The notes: a model not told the origin generated them from the sequence alone. DNA of 64,000 nt from JASGIT01 sp047601665 (GCA_047601665.1 JASGIT010000001.1:3286001-3350000), one strand, 5' to 3'; positions 44,137 through 52,669 are shown, numbered from the stretch's first letter. Numbers and translations are program-made.

Positions 44137-45624
44137 ATGAACTTCGAACTCAAAGCCCTCTCGCTGCCCGGCGCGGCCTCCGAAAAGGGCGATCTGCTCG
44201 TGCTGCTGGTCGACGAGAGCTTTCAGCCCGCGGGCGATGCGCTGTCTTCCCTGGCCGCCCACGCGCTCAAGAACAAAGACTTCGACCCCAAGCCCGGCAA
44301 GAGTTTGCAGCTCTACCAGCCGCCCGCCATCGCCGCGCGGCGCGTGCTGCTGGTGGGCGCGGGCAACGGCTCGGCCAAAGCGGTGCGGCAGGCCGTGGCC
44401 GCGTGTGCGGGCGCGCTCAAGGGGCAGGGCGTGAAGCGCGCGGCGCTGTGCTTCGCTGTCGAGCCCCAGCCAGGCGCCGTGGCCGCCGCCGTGCAGGCCG
44501 TGGCCGACGCCGCCTACGTCTACACCGCCACCAAGCCCAAGGCCGAAGCGCCCGAGCTGGCCCACGTGGCCATCGGCGTGGCCGACAAAGCGGCCAGCGC
44601 CGCCGACTTCGCGCACGGCGTGGCGCTGGCCGAAGGCATCGGCTTCGCCCGCGAATGGGCCAACCGCCCCGCCAATCACGCCACCCCTGCCATGCTGGCT
44701 GACGCCGCCAAGAGCCTGGCCCGGCACGGCGGCATCAAGTGCAAAGTCATGGAGCCTTCGGATGTCGCCAAGCTCGGCATGGGCGCCTTCCTGGCCGTGG
44801 CGCAGGGCTCCGCCGAGCCGCTGCGCTTCATCGAACTGCGCTACGACGGCGCGGGCAAGTCCGACGCGCCCGTGGTGCTGGTGGGCAAGGGCATCACCTT
44901 CGACACCGGCGGCATCTCCATCAAGCCCGCCGCCGAAATGGACGAGATGAAGTTCGACATGTCCGGCGCGGCCAGCGTGCTGGGCGTGTTCCGCGCGCTG
45001 GCCGAGCTGCAGCCGCGCATCAACGTCGTTGGCCTCATCCCCGCGTGCGAGAACATGCCCGGCGGCAAGGCCGTCAAGCCCGGCGACGTGGTCACCAGCA
45101 TGAGCGGCCAGACCATCGAAATCCTCAACACCGACGCCGAAGGCCGCCTGGTGCTCTGCGACGCCATCACCTACGCCGAGCGCTTCAAGCCCGCCGCGCT
45201 GATCGACATCGCCACCCTCACCGGCGCCTGCGTGATCGCCCTGGGGGCCGTGCGCAGCGGCCTGTTCGCCTCCGACGACGCCCTGGCCGCCGCCCTGCAA
45301 GCCGCGGGCGACAAGGCGCACGACCTGTGCTGGCGGATGCCGCTGGACGATGACTACGCCGAGGGCCTGAAGACCCATTTCGCCGACGTGGCCAACGTCG
45401 CGGGCCGCGCGGCCGGTTCGGTGACCGCCGCCAAGTTCCTGCAACGCTTCGTGGGCGACACGCCCTGGGCGCACCTGGACATTGCCGGCACCGCCTGGAA
45501 GGGCGGCGCGGCCAAGGGCGGCACCGGGCGGCCCGTGGGCCTGCTGGTGCAGTACCTGCTCGACAGGGCGGCGCAGGGCGAGCCCGATGCCCCGGCGCGC
45601 AAGCCCAAGCGCAAGGCCCATTGA
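44137..45624 (+). CDS. pepA: Leucyl aminopeptidase
   Basis: A 495-residue M17 metallopeptidase that removes N-terminal leucine and other residues; the E. coli enzyme also binds DNA. The catalytic domain has VGKGITFDTGGISIKP (metal lysine and aspartate), EMKFDMSGAASVLG, and the signature NTDAEGRLVLCDAI. The C-terminus adds a basic tail (APARKPKRKAH). ATG 44137 follows AAGGAAAAAGG. The stop overlaps the holC start (TGATGG), a common betaproteobacterial pairing. Confidence 0.96.
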   Translation: MNFELKALSLPGAASEKGDLLVLLVDESFQPAGDALSSLAAHALKNKDFDPKPGKSLQLYQPPAIAARRVLLVGAGNGSAKAVRQAVAACAGALKGQGVKRAALCFAVEPQPGAVAAAVQAVADAAYVYTATKPKAEAPELAHVAIGVADKAASAADFAHGVALAEGIGFAREWANRPANHATPAMLADAAKSLARHGGIKCKVMEPSDVAKLGMGAFLAVAQGSAEPLRFIELRYDGAGKSDAPVVLVGKGITFDTGGISIKPAAEMDEMKFDMSGAASVLGVFRALAELQPRINVVGLIPACENMPGGKAVKPGDVVTSMSGQTIEILNTDAEGRLVLCDAITYAERFKPAALIDIATLTGACVIALGAVRSGLFASDDALAAALQAAGDKAHDLCWRMPLDDDYAEGLKTHFADVANVAGRAAGSVTAAKFLQRFVGDTPWAHLDIAGTAWKGGAAKGGTGRPVGLLVQYLLDRAAQGEPDAPARKPKRKAH

Positions 45625-46070
45625 TGGCGGATGCCGCCGTGCGTGACATCGAATTCCACTTCAACGCGCCCGACAAGCTCCACTACGCCTGCCGCTTCAC
45701 GCGCAAGGCGCTGCGCAGCGACCGGCGCGTGCTCATCGTCGGCCCGCTGCCCGCGTTGCAAACGCTGGACACCATGCTCTGGAACATGACGCCGCAGGAC
45801 TTCGTGGCCCACGCCCTGCAAGGCTGCGACGCCGCGCTCTGGGATGCCTCGCCCGTGGTGCTGGCCCCGCACACGCGCGGCGCGCCGCACGAAGACGTGC
45901 TGCTGAACCTGGGGGCGGAAGTGCCCGAAGGCTTCGAGCGCTTCGCCCGTGTGGTGGAGGTGGTCAGCGCCACCGACGAGGCCGACCGCCTCCAGGCGCG
46001 CACGCGCTGGCGGCAGTACCAGGCACAGGGCTGCAGCAACCAGCGCGTCGATCTTGTCCTGAAGTATTGA
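45624..46070 (+). CDS. holC: DNA polymerase III chi subunit
   Basis: A 148-residue HolC-like protein that links the clamp loader to single-strand binding protein. It shows IEFHFNAPDKLHYACRFTRK, RVLIVGPLPALQTLDTMLW and PHEDVLLNLGAEVPEGFERF, matching the chi fold. ATG 45624 overlaps the pepA stop by one base. Placement directly after pepA is typical of the family. Confidence 0.9.
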   Translation: MADAAVRDIEFHFNAPDKLHYACRFTRKALRSDRRVLIVGPLPALQTLDTMLWNMTPQDFVAHALQGCDAALWDASPVVLAPHTRGAPHEDVLLNLGAEVPEGFERFARVVEVVSATDEADRLQARTRWRQYQAQGCSNQRVDLVLKY

Positions 46071-46073
46071 GCC

Positions 46074-46466
46074 ATGTTCCACGAACCGCCCAAGCCCCCG
46101 CCGCGTTTTGTGCCCACGCTCACCGATGTGGTGCGCGATGGGCCCCCGCCCCCGGCACCCGCGCGGCAGCCCGCGCCCGCACCGGCAGCCATGCCCATGC
46201 CGCGTATGCCGTCCGCGCCCGTCAAGGCGCCCGCGCCAGCGCCGGTGCAATTGTCCCGCGACGTGGAGGAGCAGCTCATCCACCGCGTGATGCAGCGTGT
46301 GGACGTGGCGCTCGACCAGCGGCTGCGCGAAGCCATCGCCACCGTGGTGCACGAGCAGACCCGCTCGCTGCTGCCGCGCCTGCGCGAAGAGGTGGAGTCC
46401 GTGGTGCGCGATGCCGTCTACGTGGCCGTGGCGCAAGAGCTGGCGGGAGATGACAGGGCAGGGTAA
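46074..46466 (+). CDS. Conserved-looking hypothetical protein, proline-rich N-terminus
   Basis: A 130-residue protein starting 3 bp after holC. The first half is rich in Pro and Ala and probably disordered; the second half is helical and charged (LSRDVEEQLIHRVMQRVDVA, then LPRLREEVESVVRDAVYVAV). I associate this layout with uncharacterised genes after holC in Burkholderiales. The helical end might be a multimerisation or partner-binding element. No enzyme motif or membrane segment is present. Confidence 0.7.
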   Translation: MFHEPPKPPPRFVPTLTDVVRDGPPPPAPARQPAPAPAAMPMPRMPSAPVKAPAPAPVQLSRDVEEQLIHRVMQRVDVALDQRLREAIATVVHEQTRSLLPRLREEVESVVRDAVYVAVAQELAGDDRAG

Positions 46467-46567
46467 GCCCTGAGCCGGCCCCTGTACTCTGGCCCGCAAA
46501 TTGCGTTATGTTTCCCTGCGTCGAGACACAACCCCTTACTCAGCGCACATTCTTTGGAGAACCCTCT

Positions 46568-47698
46568 ATGCAATTGAAGTTGAAACTGACCGTGGCAGCC
46601 GCTATCGCGGCCGTTGCCGGCATGGCCGCCGCACAAGAACAGGTGGTCAAGATCGGTTCAGTCGCGCCCCTGTCCGGTGCCCAGGCCCACTTCGGCAAAG
46701 ACGCTGAAAACGGCGTGCGCATGGCGCTGGACGAGCTGAACGCCCAGGGCACCACCATCGGCGGCAAGAAGGTCAAGTTCGAACTGGTGGCCGAAGACGA
46801 CGGCGCCGACCCCAAGCAGGGCACCGCCGCCGCGCAGAAGCTGTGCGACGCCAAGGTGGCGGGCGTGATCGGCCACATGAACTCCGGCACCACCATTCCC
46901 GCCTCCAAGATCTACAACGACTGCGGCATTCCGCACGTGACGGGCGCGGCCACCAACCCCGCGCTGACCAAGCCGGGCTACAAGACCACCTTCCGCATCA
47001 TCGCCAACGACAACGCGCTCGGCTCGGGCCTGGCCAACTACGCCAAGAGCCCGCTGGGCGTGAAGACCGTGGCCGTCATCGACGACCGCACGGCCTACGG
47101 CCAGGGCGTGGCCGACGTGTTCAAGAAGACCGCCGCGTCGCTGGGCATCCAGGTGGTGAGCGAGCAATACACCACTGACAAGGCCACCGACTTCATGGCC
47201 ATCCTCACCGCCATCAAGGCCAAGAACCCCGACGCCGTCTTCTACGGTGGCATGGACCCGCAGGCCGGCCCCATGCTGCGCCAGCTGGAGCAGCTGGGCA
47301 TGGGCAACGTCAAGTTCTTCGGCGGCGACGGCATCTGCACCACCGAGTTGCCCAAGCTCTCGGGCAATGCCAAGAACCTGGCCAACGTGACCTGCGCCGA
47401 AGGCGGCGCGTCGCTGGCCAAGATGCCTTCCGGCACGGCCTGGAAGGCGCGCTATGACGCCAAGTACCCTGGCCAGTACGTGCTCTACGGCCCCTACTAC
47501 TACGACGCCACCATGGTGCTGGTCGATGCGATGAAGCGCGCCAACTCCTGGGATCCCAAGGTATACCTGCCCGCGCTGCAGGCCGCCAACTACAAGGGCG
47601 CCACGGCCAACATCGTCTTCGAGCCCAATGGCGAGCTGAAGAACGCGGCCATCACGCTGTACACCTACAAGGACGGCAAGAAGACGCCCCTGAACTGA
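46568..47698 (+). CDS. livK: Branched-chain amino-acid ABC transporter substrate-binding protein
   Basis: A 376-residue periplasmic binding protein of the Leu/Ile/Val type. ATG 46568 follows GGAG and begins a signal peptide cleaved near GMAAA. The mature protein has the KIGSVAPLSGAQAHFGKDAE start, DDGADPKQGTAAAQKLC, VIGHMNSGTTIPASKIYND, and YYYDATMVLVDAMKRANSWD. No permease or ATPase genes are adjacent; the intrinsic terminator right after the stop shows the gene is transcribed alone or is last in its unit. The ligand within the amino-acid or amide group is not certain. Confidence 0.9.
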   Translation: MQLKLKLTVAAAIAAVAGMAAAQEQVVKIGSVAPLSGAQAHFGKDAENGVRMALDELNAQGTTIGGKKVKFELVAEDDGADPKQGTAAAQKLCDAKVAGVIGHMNSGTTIPASKIYNDCGIPHVTGAATNPALTKPGYKTTFRIIANDNALGSGLANYAKSPLGVKTVAVIDDRTAYGQGVADVFKKTAASLGIQVVSEQYTTDKATDFMAILTAIKAKNPDAVFYGGMDPQAGPMLRQLEQLGMGNVKFFGGDGICTTELPKLSGNAKNLANVTCAEGGASLAKMPSGTAWKARYDAKYPGQYVLYGPYYYDATMVLVDAMKRANSWDPKVYLPALQAANYKGATANIVFEPNGELKNAAITLYTYKDGKKTPLN

Positions 47699-47721
47699 TC
47701 GGGGCCACCTAAAGGCAAAAA

Positions 47722-47746
47722 GGGCTTCCGCTGGAAGCCCTTTTTT
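47722..47746 (+). terminator. Intrinsic terminator after livK-like gene
   Basis: GGGCTTCC pairs with GGAAGCCC across a GCT loop (47722-47740), followed by TTTTTT. It ends the plus-strand gene and separates it from the convergent dehydrogenase. Confidence 0.9.
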
Positions 47747-47763
47747 CGTGGGGGAGGTATTGA

Positions 47764-48771
47764 TTACCGCCGAACCTGAAGCGCCCCGGGGTTCAGGATG
47801 TTGGTGGGCGTGCCGCGGATATAGTTGATGACATTGTCGAACGCCGCGCCGAAGTACAGCTCGTAGCTGTCCTGCTCCACGTAGCCGATGTGCGGGGTGC
47901 AGATGCAGTTTTCGAGCCGCAGCAGGGCATGGCCTTGCAGGATGGGTTCGCTCTCGAACACGTCCACCGCCGCCATGCCGGGGCGGCCCCGGTTGAGCGC
48001 GGTCAGCAGCGCATCGGGCTCGATCAGTTCGGCGCGCGAGGTGTTGACCAGCAGGGCCGTGGGCTTCATGTGCGAGAGGTCTTCCAGTGTCACGATGCCC
48101 TGGGTAGCCTCGTTCAGCCGCAGGTGCAGCGACACCACGTCGCACTGCGCGAAAAAGTCTGCGCGGGTGCTCGCCACCTGGTAGCCGTCTGACAGGGCCT
48201 GCGCGCGCGAGGCTTCACGGCCCCAGACGCGCACGTTCATGCCGAACGCGCGGCCATAGCCCGCGACGATCTGGCCGATCTTGCCGTAGCCCCAGATGCC
48301 CAGCGTCTTGCCGCGCAGCACGCTGCCCAGGCCGAAGTTGGGCGGCATGGAGGCGGCCTTGAGGCCCGACTGCTGCCACGCGCCATGCTTGAGGCTGGCG
48401 ATGTACTGCGGCAGCCGCCGCATGGCGGCCATGATCAGCGCCCAGGTGAGTTCCGCGGGCGCCACCGGCGAGCCCACGCCCTCGGCCACGGCGATGCCGC
48501 GTTCGGTGCAGGCGGCCACGTCGATGTGCGTGCCGACCTTGCCGGTCTGGGCGATGAGCCGCAGGCGCGGCAGCTTCTCGACGAGCTGGCGCGTGATGTG
48601 CGTGCGCTCGCGGATCAGCACGATGATGTCGGCATCGCGCAGCCGCACGGACAACTGGCCCAGGCCCTTGACGGTGTTGGTGTACACCTTGGCGGAATAG
48701 GCATCCAGCCGGGAAGCGCAGTGCAGTTTGCGGACGGCGTCCTGGTAGTCGTCCAGAATGACTATGTTCAT
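47764..48771 (-). CDS. D-isomer-specific 2-hydroxyacid dehydrogenase family protein
   Basis: A 335-residue NAD-dependent oxidoreductase. It has an N-terminal catalytic domain with IAQTGKVGTHIDVAACTERG (the GTHID active-site region), then the Rossmann segment LGIWGYGKIGQIVAGYGRAF, and TALLVNTSRAELIEPDALLTA, FESEPI and TPHIGYVEQDSYE with the acid-base pair. It resembles the glycerate/phosphoglycerate-dehydrogenase-like group. The substrate is not determined. It is convergent with the binding-protein gene. Confidence 0.88.
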   Translation of the reverse strand: MNIVILDDYQDAVRKLHCASRLDAYSAKVYTNTVKGLGQLSVRLRDADIIVLIRERTHITRQLVEKLPRLRLIAQTGKVGTHIDVAACTERGIAVAEGVGSPVAPAELTWALIMAAMRRLPQYIASLKHGAWQQSGLKAASMPPNFGLGSVLRGKTLGIWGYGKIGQIVAGYGRAFGMNVRVWGREASRAQALSDGYQVASTRADFFAQCDVVSLHLRLNEATQGIVTLEDLSHMKPTALLVNTSRAELIEPDALLTALNRGRPGMAAVDVFESEPILQGHALLRLENCICTPHIGYVEQDSYELYFGAAFDNVINYIRGTPTNILNPGALQVRR

Positions 48772-48810
48772 TCCGCCATTGTGCCCTGCATGGCCCGCAG
48801 GGCTGGGAGG

Positions 48811-49104
48811 TCAATGGCAGGTGGCTTGCTCGCGCAGCGCGAGGCGCTCCAGTTCGGCGCACACGTCGGCCATGCGGCCCGAGATGACCAGCCGGCCCGA
48901 GCCGCCGGGGACGCTGCCGTCCAGCACGCGCACGGGGCCGCGCGCAAGGCGCGGCTGGCGTGGCAGGCCGCCCTGGGGTTGCACGGGCCGGGTGGTTTGT
49001 TGCGGCGGCTGGACCTGTCCGCCGGATTGGGGCGCGCGCGGCAGCCAGCGCGTGAGCGTGGAGAACACGGACGACAGTGCGGCAACGGGGAGCAAGGCAA
49101 TCAT
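48811..49104 (-). CDS. Small hypothetical protein downstream of lexA
   Basis: A 97-residue protein in the lexA direction, 130 bp after the lexA stop, with an ACGGAG site upstream of ATG 49104. It has a hydrophobic N-terminal stretch (IALLPVAALSSVF), a Pro/Gln/Arg-rich middle, and an ending GRLVISGRMADVCAELERLA that looks folded. Because of position it may be co-transcribed with lexA and so be DNA-damage inducible. No family recognised and no LexA box found in the gap. Confidence 0.6.
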   Translation of the reverse strand: MIALLPVAALSSVFSTLTRWLPRAPQSGGQVQPPQQTTRPVQPQGGLPRQPRLARGPVRVLDGSVPGGSGRLVISGRMADVCAELERLALREQATCH

Positions 49105-49234
49105 GGTGAAAACTCCGTTAATGGGGAATGAACACAGGCAGGATTGCGGTCGCAGGGGGAAAACGCGGCGCCATTCAGGGTTGCTGAAGCCGAGGCCCAG
49201 CAAACGCCCGCCACCTGAAGGGCGCCACGCAGGC

Positions 49235-49909
49235 TTACATGAACATGCTGTTGCGGATCAGGCCCACGGCCAGGCCCTCGATCTCGAAGGGTTCGCCGGG
49301 CTCCACGGTGATGACGGGGTAGTCGGGGTTTTCGGGCAGCAGCTCGATGCCGGCGGCGGTGCGGCGCAGACGCTTCACGGTGACGTCGTCGCCGATGCGG
49401 GCCACGATGATCTGGCCGTTGCGCGCCTCGTGCGTGGCGTGGACGGCGAGCAGGTCGCCGTCGAGGATGCCGATGTCGCGCATGGACATGCCGCGCACCT
49501 TGAGCAGGTAGTCGGGCCGGGTGGGGAACAGGCTGCCTTCCACGCAGTAGGTCTGGTCCACGTGCTCCTGCGCGAGAATGGGCGAGCCTGCGGCGACGCG
49601 GCCCACCAGCGGCAGCATGAGCTGCTGGATGCCGGGAATGGGAAGGTGGAACTGGCCGCTGCGAGCGGCGTTGATGGCGCGCATGGCGTCGCCGCGCAGG
49701 CGGATGCCGCGCGAGGTGCCGCTGACCAGTTCGATGGCGCCTTTGCGCGCCAGGGCCTGCAGATGTTCCTCGGCGGCGTTGGCGGACTTGAAGCCCAGTT
49801 CGGCCGCGATTTCGGCGCGGGTGGGCGGTGCGCCGGTGCGGGCGATGGCGGACTGGATGAGCTCCAGGATCTGCTGTTGGCGGGCGGTAAGTTTGGGCGT
49901 ATCGAGCAT
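49235..49909 (-). CDS. lexA: SOS repressor LexA
   Basis: A 224-residue repressor-protease that shuts off DNA-damage genes until RecA triggers self-cleavage. The N-terminal winged helix has LTARQQQILELIQSAIARTG and TRAEIAAELGFKSANAAEEH. The cleavage site A107-G108 lies in VGRVAAGSP, with the catalytic S142 in RGMSMRDIG and K179 in DDVTVKRL. Two LexA boxes lie just upstream, so it is autoregulated. Confidence 0.96.
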   Translation of the reverse strand: MLDTPKLTARQQQILELIQSAIARTGAPPTRAEIAAELGFKSANAAEEHLQALARKGAIELVSGTSRGIRLRGDAMRAINAARSGQFHLPIPGIQQLMLPLVGRVAAGSPILAQEHVDQTYCVEGSLFPTRPDYLLKVRGMSMRDIGILDGDLLAVHATHEARNGQIIVARIGDDVTVKRLRRTAAGIELLPENPDYPVITVEPGEPFEIEGLAVGLIRNSMFM

Positions 49910-49929
49910 GGTGGGCTCCGGCAGGTGAA

Positions 49930-49945
49930 CTGTTTTTTAATCCAG
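49930..49945. promoter_or_regulatory. LexA box 1
   Basis: CTGTTTTTTAATCCAG matches the CTGT-N8-CCAG form of the LexA operator. It is 21 bp upstream of the lexA start. Confidence 0.85.
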
Positions 49946-49948
49946 TAA

Positions 49949-49964
49949 CTGTATTTTTGACCAG
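49949..49964. promoter_or_regulatory. LexA box 2
   Basis: CTGTATTTTTGACCAG is a second LexA operator, 3 bp from the first. It ends 11 bp before the asparaginase start on the other strand, so LexA binding should also affect that gene. Confidence 0.85.
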
Positions 49965-49975
49965 TTTTTCAAAGA

Positions 49976-50905
49976 ATGCAAGCGAGCGACAGCAAAATTG
50001 TGGTGCTGGGCACCGGGGGCACCATTGCGGGGCGGGGCAGCGACCTGGGCTACCAGGCGGCGCAGCTGGGCGTGGCGCAGTTGCTGGAGGCGGTGCCCGC
50101 GCTGGCCGGGCATGGGCCGATCGAAACCGAGCAGGTGGCGCAGATCGACAGCAAGGACATGGACTACGCCGTGTGGCGCGCGCTGGCCTTGCGCTGCCAG
50201 GCACACATGGATGACCCGCAGGTGCGTGCCGTGGTCATCACGCACGGCACGGACACGATCGAGGAGACGGCGTTTTTCCTGTCGTCCGTGCTTCACGTCC
50301 ACAAGCCCGTGGTGCTGACCTGTGCCATGCGCCCCGCGACGGCGCTCGCGCCCGACGGGCCGCAAAACCTGCTGGACGCGGCGGCGCTGGCGGCCACGCC
50401 GGGCTGGGCGGGGGTGTGCGTGGTGGCCGCGGGCACGGTGCATGGCGCGCGGCAGGTGCAGAAGGTGCATCCGTACCGGCTGGATGCGTTCAGTTCGGGG
50501 GAGGAGGGGCCGCTGGGCTGGGTGGAGGCGGGGCGGGTACGTTGGGCACAAAATCGGCCTCCAGCACAGGACAGTCAAGCGCTGGAAGCTATTGAAAAGA
50601 TAGCGAATGCCGTGGATTGGCCGCGTGTGGACGTGGTGCTGGGCCATGCGGGCGCGGATGGCCGCGTGGTGGACGCGCTGGCGGCCAGCGGCACGCAGGG
50701 CATCGTGGTGGCCGCCACGGGCAATGGCACGCTGCACCATGCGCTGGAAGCGGCGCTGCTGCGCGCCCAGGCGGCGGGCGTGCGGGTGGTGGTGGCTACG
50801 CGCTGCCCGCTGGGGCGGGTGTTGCCGGTGCCGGGCACGGCGTTCGATACGACCGCGCTGAGCCCGGTGAAGGCGCGGGTGGCGCTGTTTCTGGAGTTGC
50901 TCTGA
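49976..50905 (+). CDS. Asparaginase family protein (type I/II L-asparaginase fold)
   Basis: A 309-residue amidohydrolase. It has both threonine signatures: VVLGTGGTIAGRG near the start and VVITHGTDTIEETAFFL, plus TCAMRPATALAPDGPQNL. No signal peptide is present, so it acts in the cytoplasm on asparagine or a related amide. A stretch of about 20 codons near residue 191-211 (AQNRPPAQDSQALEAIEKIA) is encoded by a dispersed repeat inserted in frame between the two halves of the protein. The start lies 11 bp from a LexA box, an unexpected arrangement, and has only a weak ribosome site. Confidence 0.88.
   Translation: MQASDSKIVVLGTGGTIAGRGSDLGYQAAQLGVAQLLEAVPALAGHGPIETEQVAQIDSKDMDYAVWRALALRCQAHMDDPQVRAVVITHGTDTIEETAFFLSSVLHVHKPVVLTCAMRPATALAPDGPQNLLDAAALAATPGWAGVCVVAAGTVHGARQVQKVHPYRLDAFSSGEEGPLGWVEAGRVRWAQNRPPAQDSQALEAIEKIANAVDWPRVDVVLGHAGADGRVVDALAASGTQGIVVAATGNGTLHHALEAALLRAQAAGVRVVVATRCPLGRVLPVPGTAFDTTALSPVKARVALFLELL
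50547..50605 (+). repeat. Dispersed AGCGCT/AGCTAT repeat inside asparaginase gene
   Basis: Contains CACAAAATCGGCCTCCAGCA and CAAGCGCTGGAAGCTATTGA, the same layout as the intergenic copies. It keeps the reading frame open and adds about 20 residues to the protein. Confidence 0.7.
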
Positions 50906-50907
50906 AC

Positions 50908-50931
50908 AAAAAAGCCCGCTGTGGAGCGGGC
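50908..50931 (-). terminator. Intrinsic terminator for adk
   Basis: GCCCGCT (50914-50920) pairs with AGCGGGC (50925-50931). The run of six A at 50908-50913 reads as a T-run on the minus strand, so it terminates transcripts coming from adk. Confidence 0.85.
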
Positions 50932-50956
50932 CTGGGATGCGGGGGCGGCTGGGGAA

Positions 50957-51613
50957 TCAGCTTTCCAGTGCCGCGAAGGCGCGCTGGGTGATTTCCTCCA
51001 CGCTGCCCGTGCCGCTGATGGCGCGGTACTTGGGCGCGGCGGCGGCGTCGGCCTTCGCCCAGGCGGAGTAGTAGTCCACCAGCGGGCGGGTCTGCTGGCT
51101 GTAGACCTCCAGGCGGTGCTTGACGGTGTCTTCCTTGTCGTCGTCGCGCTGCACCAGGGGTTCGCCGGTCACGTCGTCCTTGCCCTCGACCTTGGGCGGG
51201 TTGAACTTGACGTGGTAGGTGCGGCCCGAGGGCGGGTGCTGGCGCCGGCCGCCCATGCGGTCGATGATGGCGTCGAAGGGCACGTCGATTTCGAGCACGT
51301 AGTCGAGCTTGACGCCCGCGGCCTTCATGGCCTCGGCCTGGGGGATGGTGCGCGGGAAGCCGTCGAACAGGAAGCCGTTGGCGCAGTCGGGCTGGGCGAT
51401 GCGGTCCTTGACGAGGTTGATGATGAGGTCATCGCTCACGAGCTTGCCCGCGTCCATGACGGCCTTGGCTTCCAGGCCCAGGGGCGTGCCGGCCTTGACG
51501 GCGGCGCGCAGCATGTCGCCGGTGGAGATTTGCGGGATGCCGTACTTCTGGCAGATGAAGGTTGCTTGCGTGCCTTTGCCGGCGCCGGGCGCGCCCAACA
51601 GAATCAGTCTCAT
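50957..51613 (-). CDS. adk: Adenylate kinase
   Basis: Interconverts ATP plus AMP with two ADP. The 218-residue protein has the P-loop GAPGAGKGT (residues 7-15), QISTGDMLRAAVKAGTPLG (AMP site), FLFDGFPRTIPQAEAM, and the long LID domain with DRMGGRRQHPPSGRTYHVKF; there are no LID zinc cysteines. Length is standard. It is the last gene of the exbB-exbD-lpxK-Trm112-kdsB-adk run, with 118 bp after kdsB that may hold its own promoter. Confidence 0.97.
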   Translation of the reverse strand: MRLILLGAPGAGKGTQATFICQKYGIPQISTGDMLRAAVKAGTPLGLEAKAVMDAGKLVSDDLIINLVKDRIAQPDCANGFLFDGFPRTIPQAEAMKAAGVKLDYVLEIDVPFDAIIDRMGGRRQHPPSGRTYHVKFNPPKVEGKDDVTGEPLVQRDDDKEDTVKHRLEVYSQQTRPLVDYYSAWAKADAAAAPKYRAISGTGSVEEITQRAFAALES

Positions 51614-51731
51614 GGATGTCCTCGGGATAGTTGTGAAATTGGCGTGGCGGCGGCGTGGCCCAGGAGGCTGGGGGCTGCTCTTCTATAGGACTTGTGAGAA
51701 TAGCACGGGCCTGCGAAGGCCCGGGCTAGGG

Positions 51732-52490
51732 TTAACCGGCGAGGATGTCGCGTACGCGCGCGAGGTCTTCGGGCGTGTCCACGCCGGGGCCGGGGGCCTC
51801 TTCGGCCACGTGCACGGCGATGCGGTGGCCGTGCCAGAGGGCGCGCAGTTGCTCCAGCGCCTCGATGGCCTCGGTGGGCGCGGGCGGCAGGCGCGGGAAG
51901 GCGCGCAGGAAGCCCGCGCGGTAGCTGTAGATGCCGATGTGGCGCAGCGGCGAGAAGCCCGGGGTGTGCTGCCACCACTGCGTGCCCGCATGGTCGCGCG
52001 CATGGGGGATGCTGGCGCGGCTGAAGTAGTGCGCGAGGCCGCGCGCGTCGCACACCACCTTGACGACGTTGGGGTTCTGGTAGTCGGCCAGGCTGTGGAT
52101 GGCGTGGGCGGCGGTGCCCATGCTGGCCTCCGGTTGCGCGGGCAGCAGCGCGGCCACGGCGTCGATCAGCGCGGGGGCGATCAGCGGCTCGTCGCCCTGC
52201 ACGTTGACCACGACGTGGTCGCCGTCCAGGCCCAGTTGCTCGCAGGCCTCGGCCAGCCGGTCGCTGCCGCTGGGGTGGTCGGGGCGGGTGAGCAGGGCGT
52301 CGACGCCGTGCGCGCGGCAGGCGGCGGCGATGCGCTCGTCGTCCGCCGCGACCACCACGCGCGCGGCGGCGCTCCGCAGGGCCTGCCGGGCCACGCGCAC
52401 GATCATGGGCAGGCCCGCGATGTCGGCCAGCGGCTTGTTCGGCAGCCGGGTGGACGCCAGCCGGGCCGGAATCAAGACGGTGTAGCTCAC
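51732..52490 (-). CDS. kdsB: 3-deoxy-manno-octulosonate cytidylyltransferase
   Basis: Activates KDO with CTP for the lipopolysaccharide core. The 252-residue protein has the nucleotidyl-transfer motif LIPARLASTRLPNKPLADIA, then VVVAADDERIAAAC, HPSGSDRLAEACEQLGLD and VNVQGDEPLIAP. The start overlaps the Trm112-like gene by ATGA (52487-52490). Confidence 0.96.
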   Translation of the reverse strand: MSYTVLIPARLASTRLPNKPLADIAGLPMIVRVARQALRSAAARVVVAADDERIAAACRAHGVDALLTRPDHPSGSDRLAEACEQLGLDGDHVVVNVQGDEPLIAPALIDAVAALLPAQPEASMGTAAHAIHSLADYQNPNVVKVVCDARGLAHYFSRASIPHARDHAGTQWWQHTPGFSPLRHIGIYSYRAGFLRAFPRLPPAPTEAIEALEQLRALWHGHRIAVHVAEEAPGPGVDTPEDLARVRDILAG

Positions 52491-52669
52491 TGCTCCAGTT
52501 CCTCGTCGGTCAGCGGGCGGGCTTCGTTTTCGAGCAGCACGGGGATGCCGTCGCGCACCGGGTAGGCGAGGCGCGCGCTGCGCGAGACGAGTTCCTGGCG
52601 TTCGCGGTCGTAGGTCAAAGGGCCCTTGGTGACGGGGCAGACCAGGAGTTCAAGCAGTTTGGAGTCCAT
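52487..52669 (-). CDS. ycaR: Trm112-like small protein (YcaR family)
   Basis: A 60-residue protein of the Trm112/YcaR family: MDSKLLELLVCPVTKGPLTY, then RQELVSRSARLAYPVRDGIP. Such proteins often sit between lpxK and kdsB. It has a single cysteine, so it lacks a full zinc site. Its start overlaps the end of lpxK by 20 bp. The bacterial function is not established. Confidence 0.9.
   Translation of the reverse strand: MDSKLLELLVCPVTKGPLTYDRERQELVSRSARLAYPVRDGIPVLLENEARPLTDEELEQ

Noticed and set aside
51690..51735. GC-rich hairpin between adk and kdsB as an intrinsic terminator
   Set aside because: The stem lacks a following T-run on the kdsB strand, and the genes probably remain in one unit.
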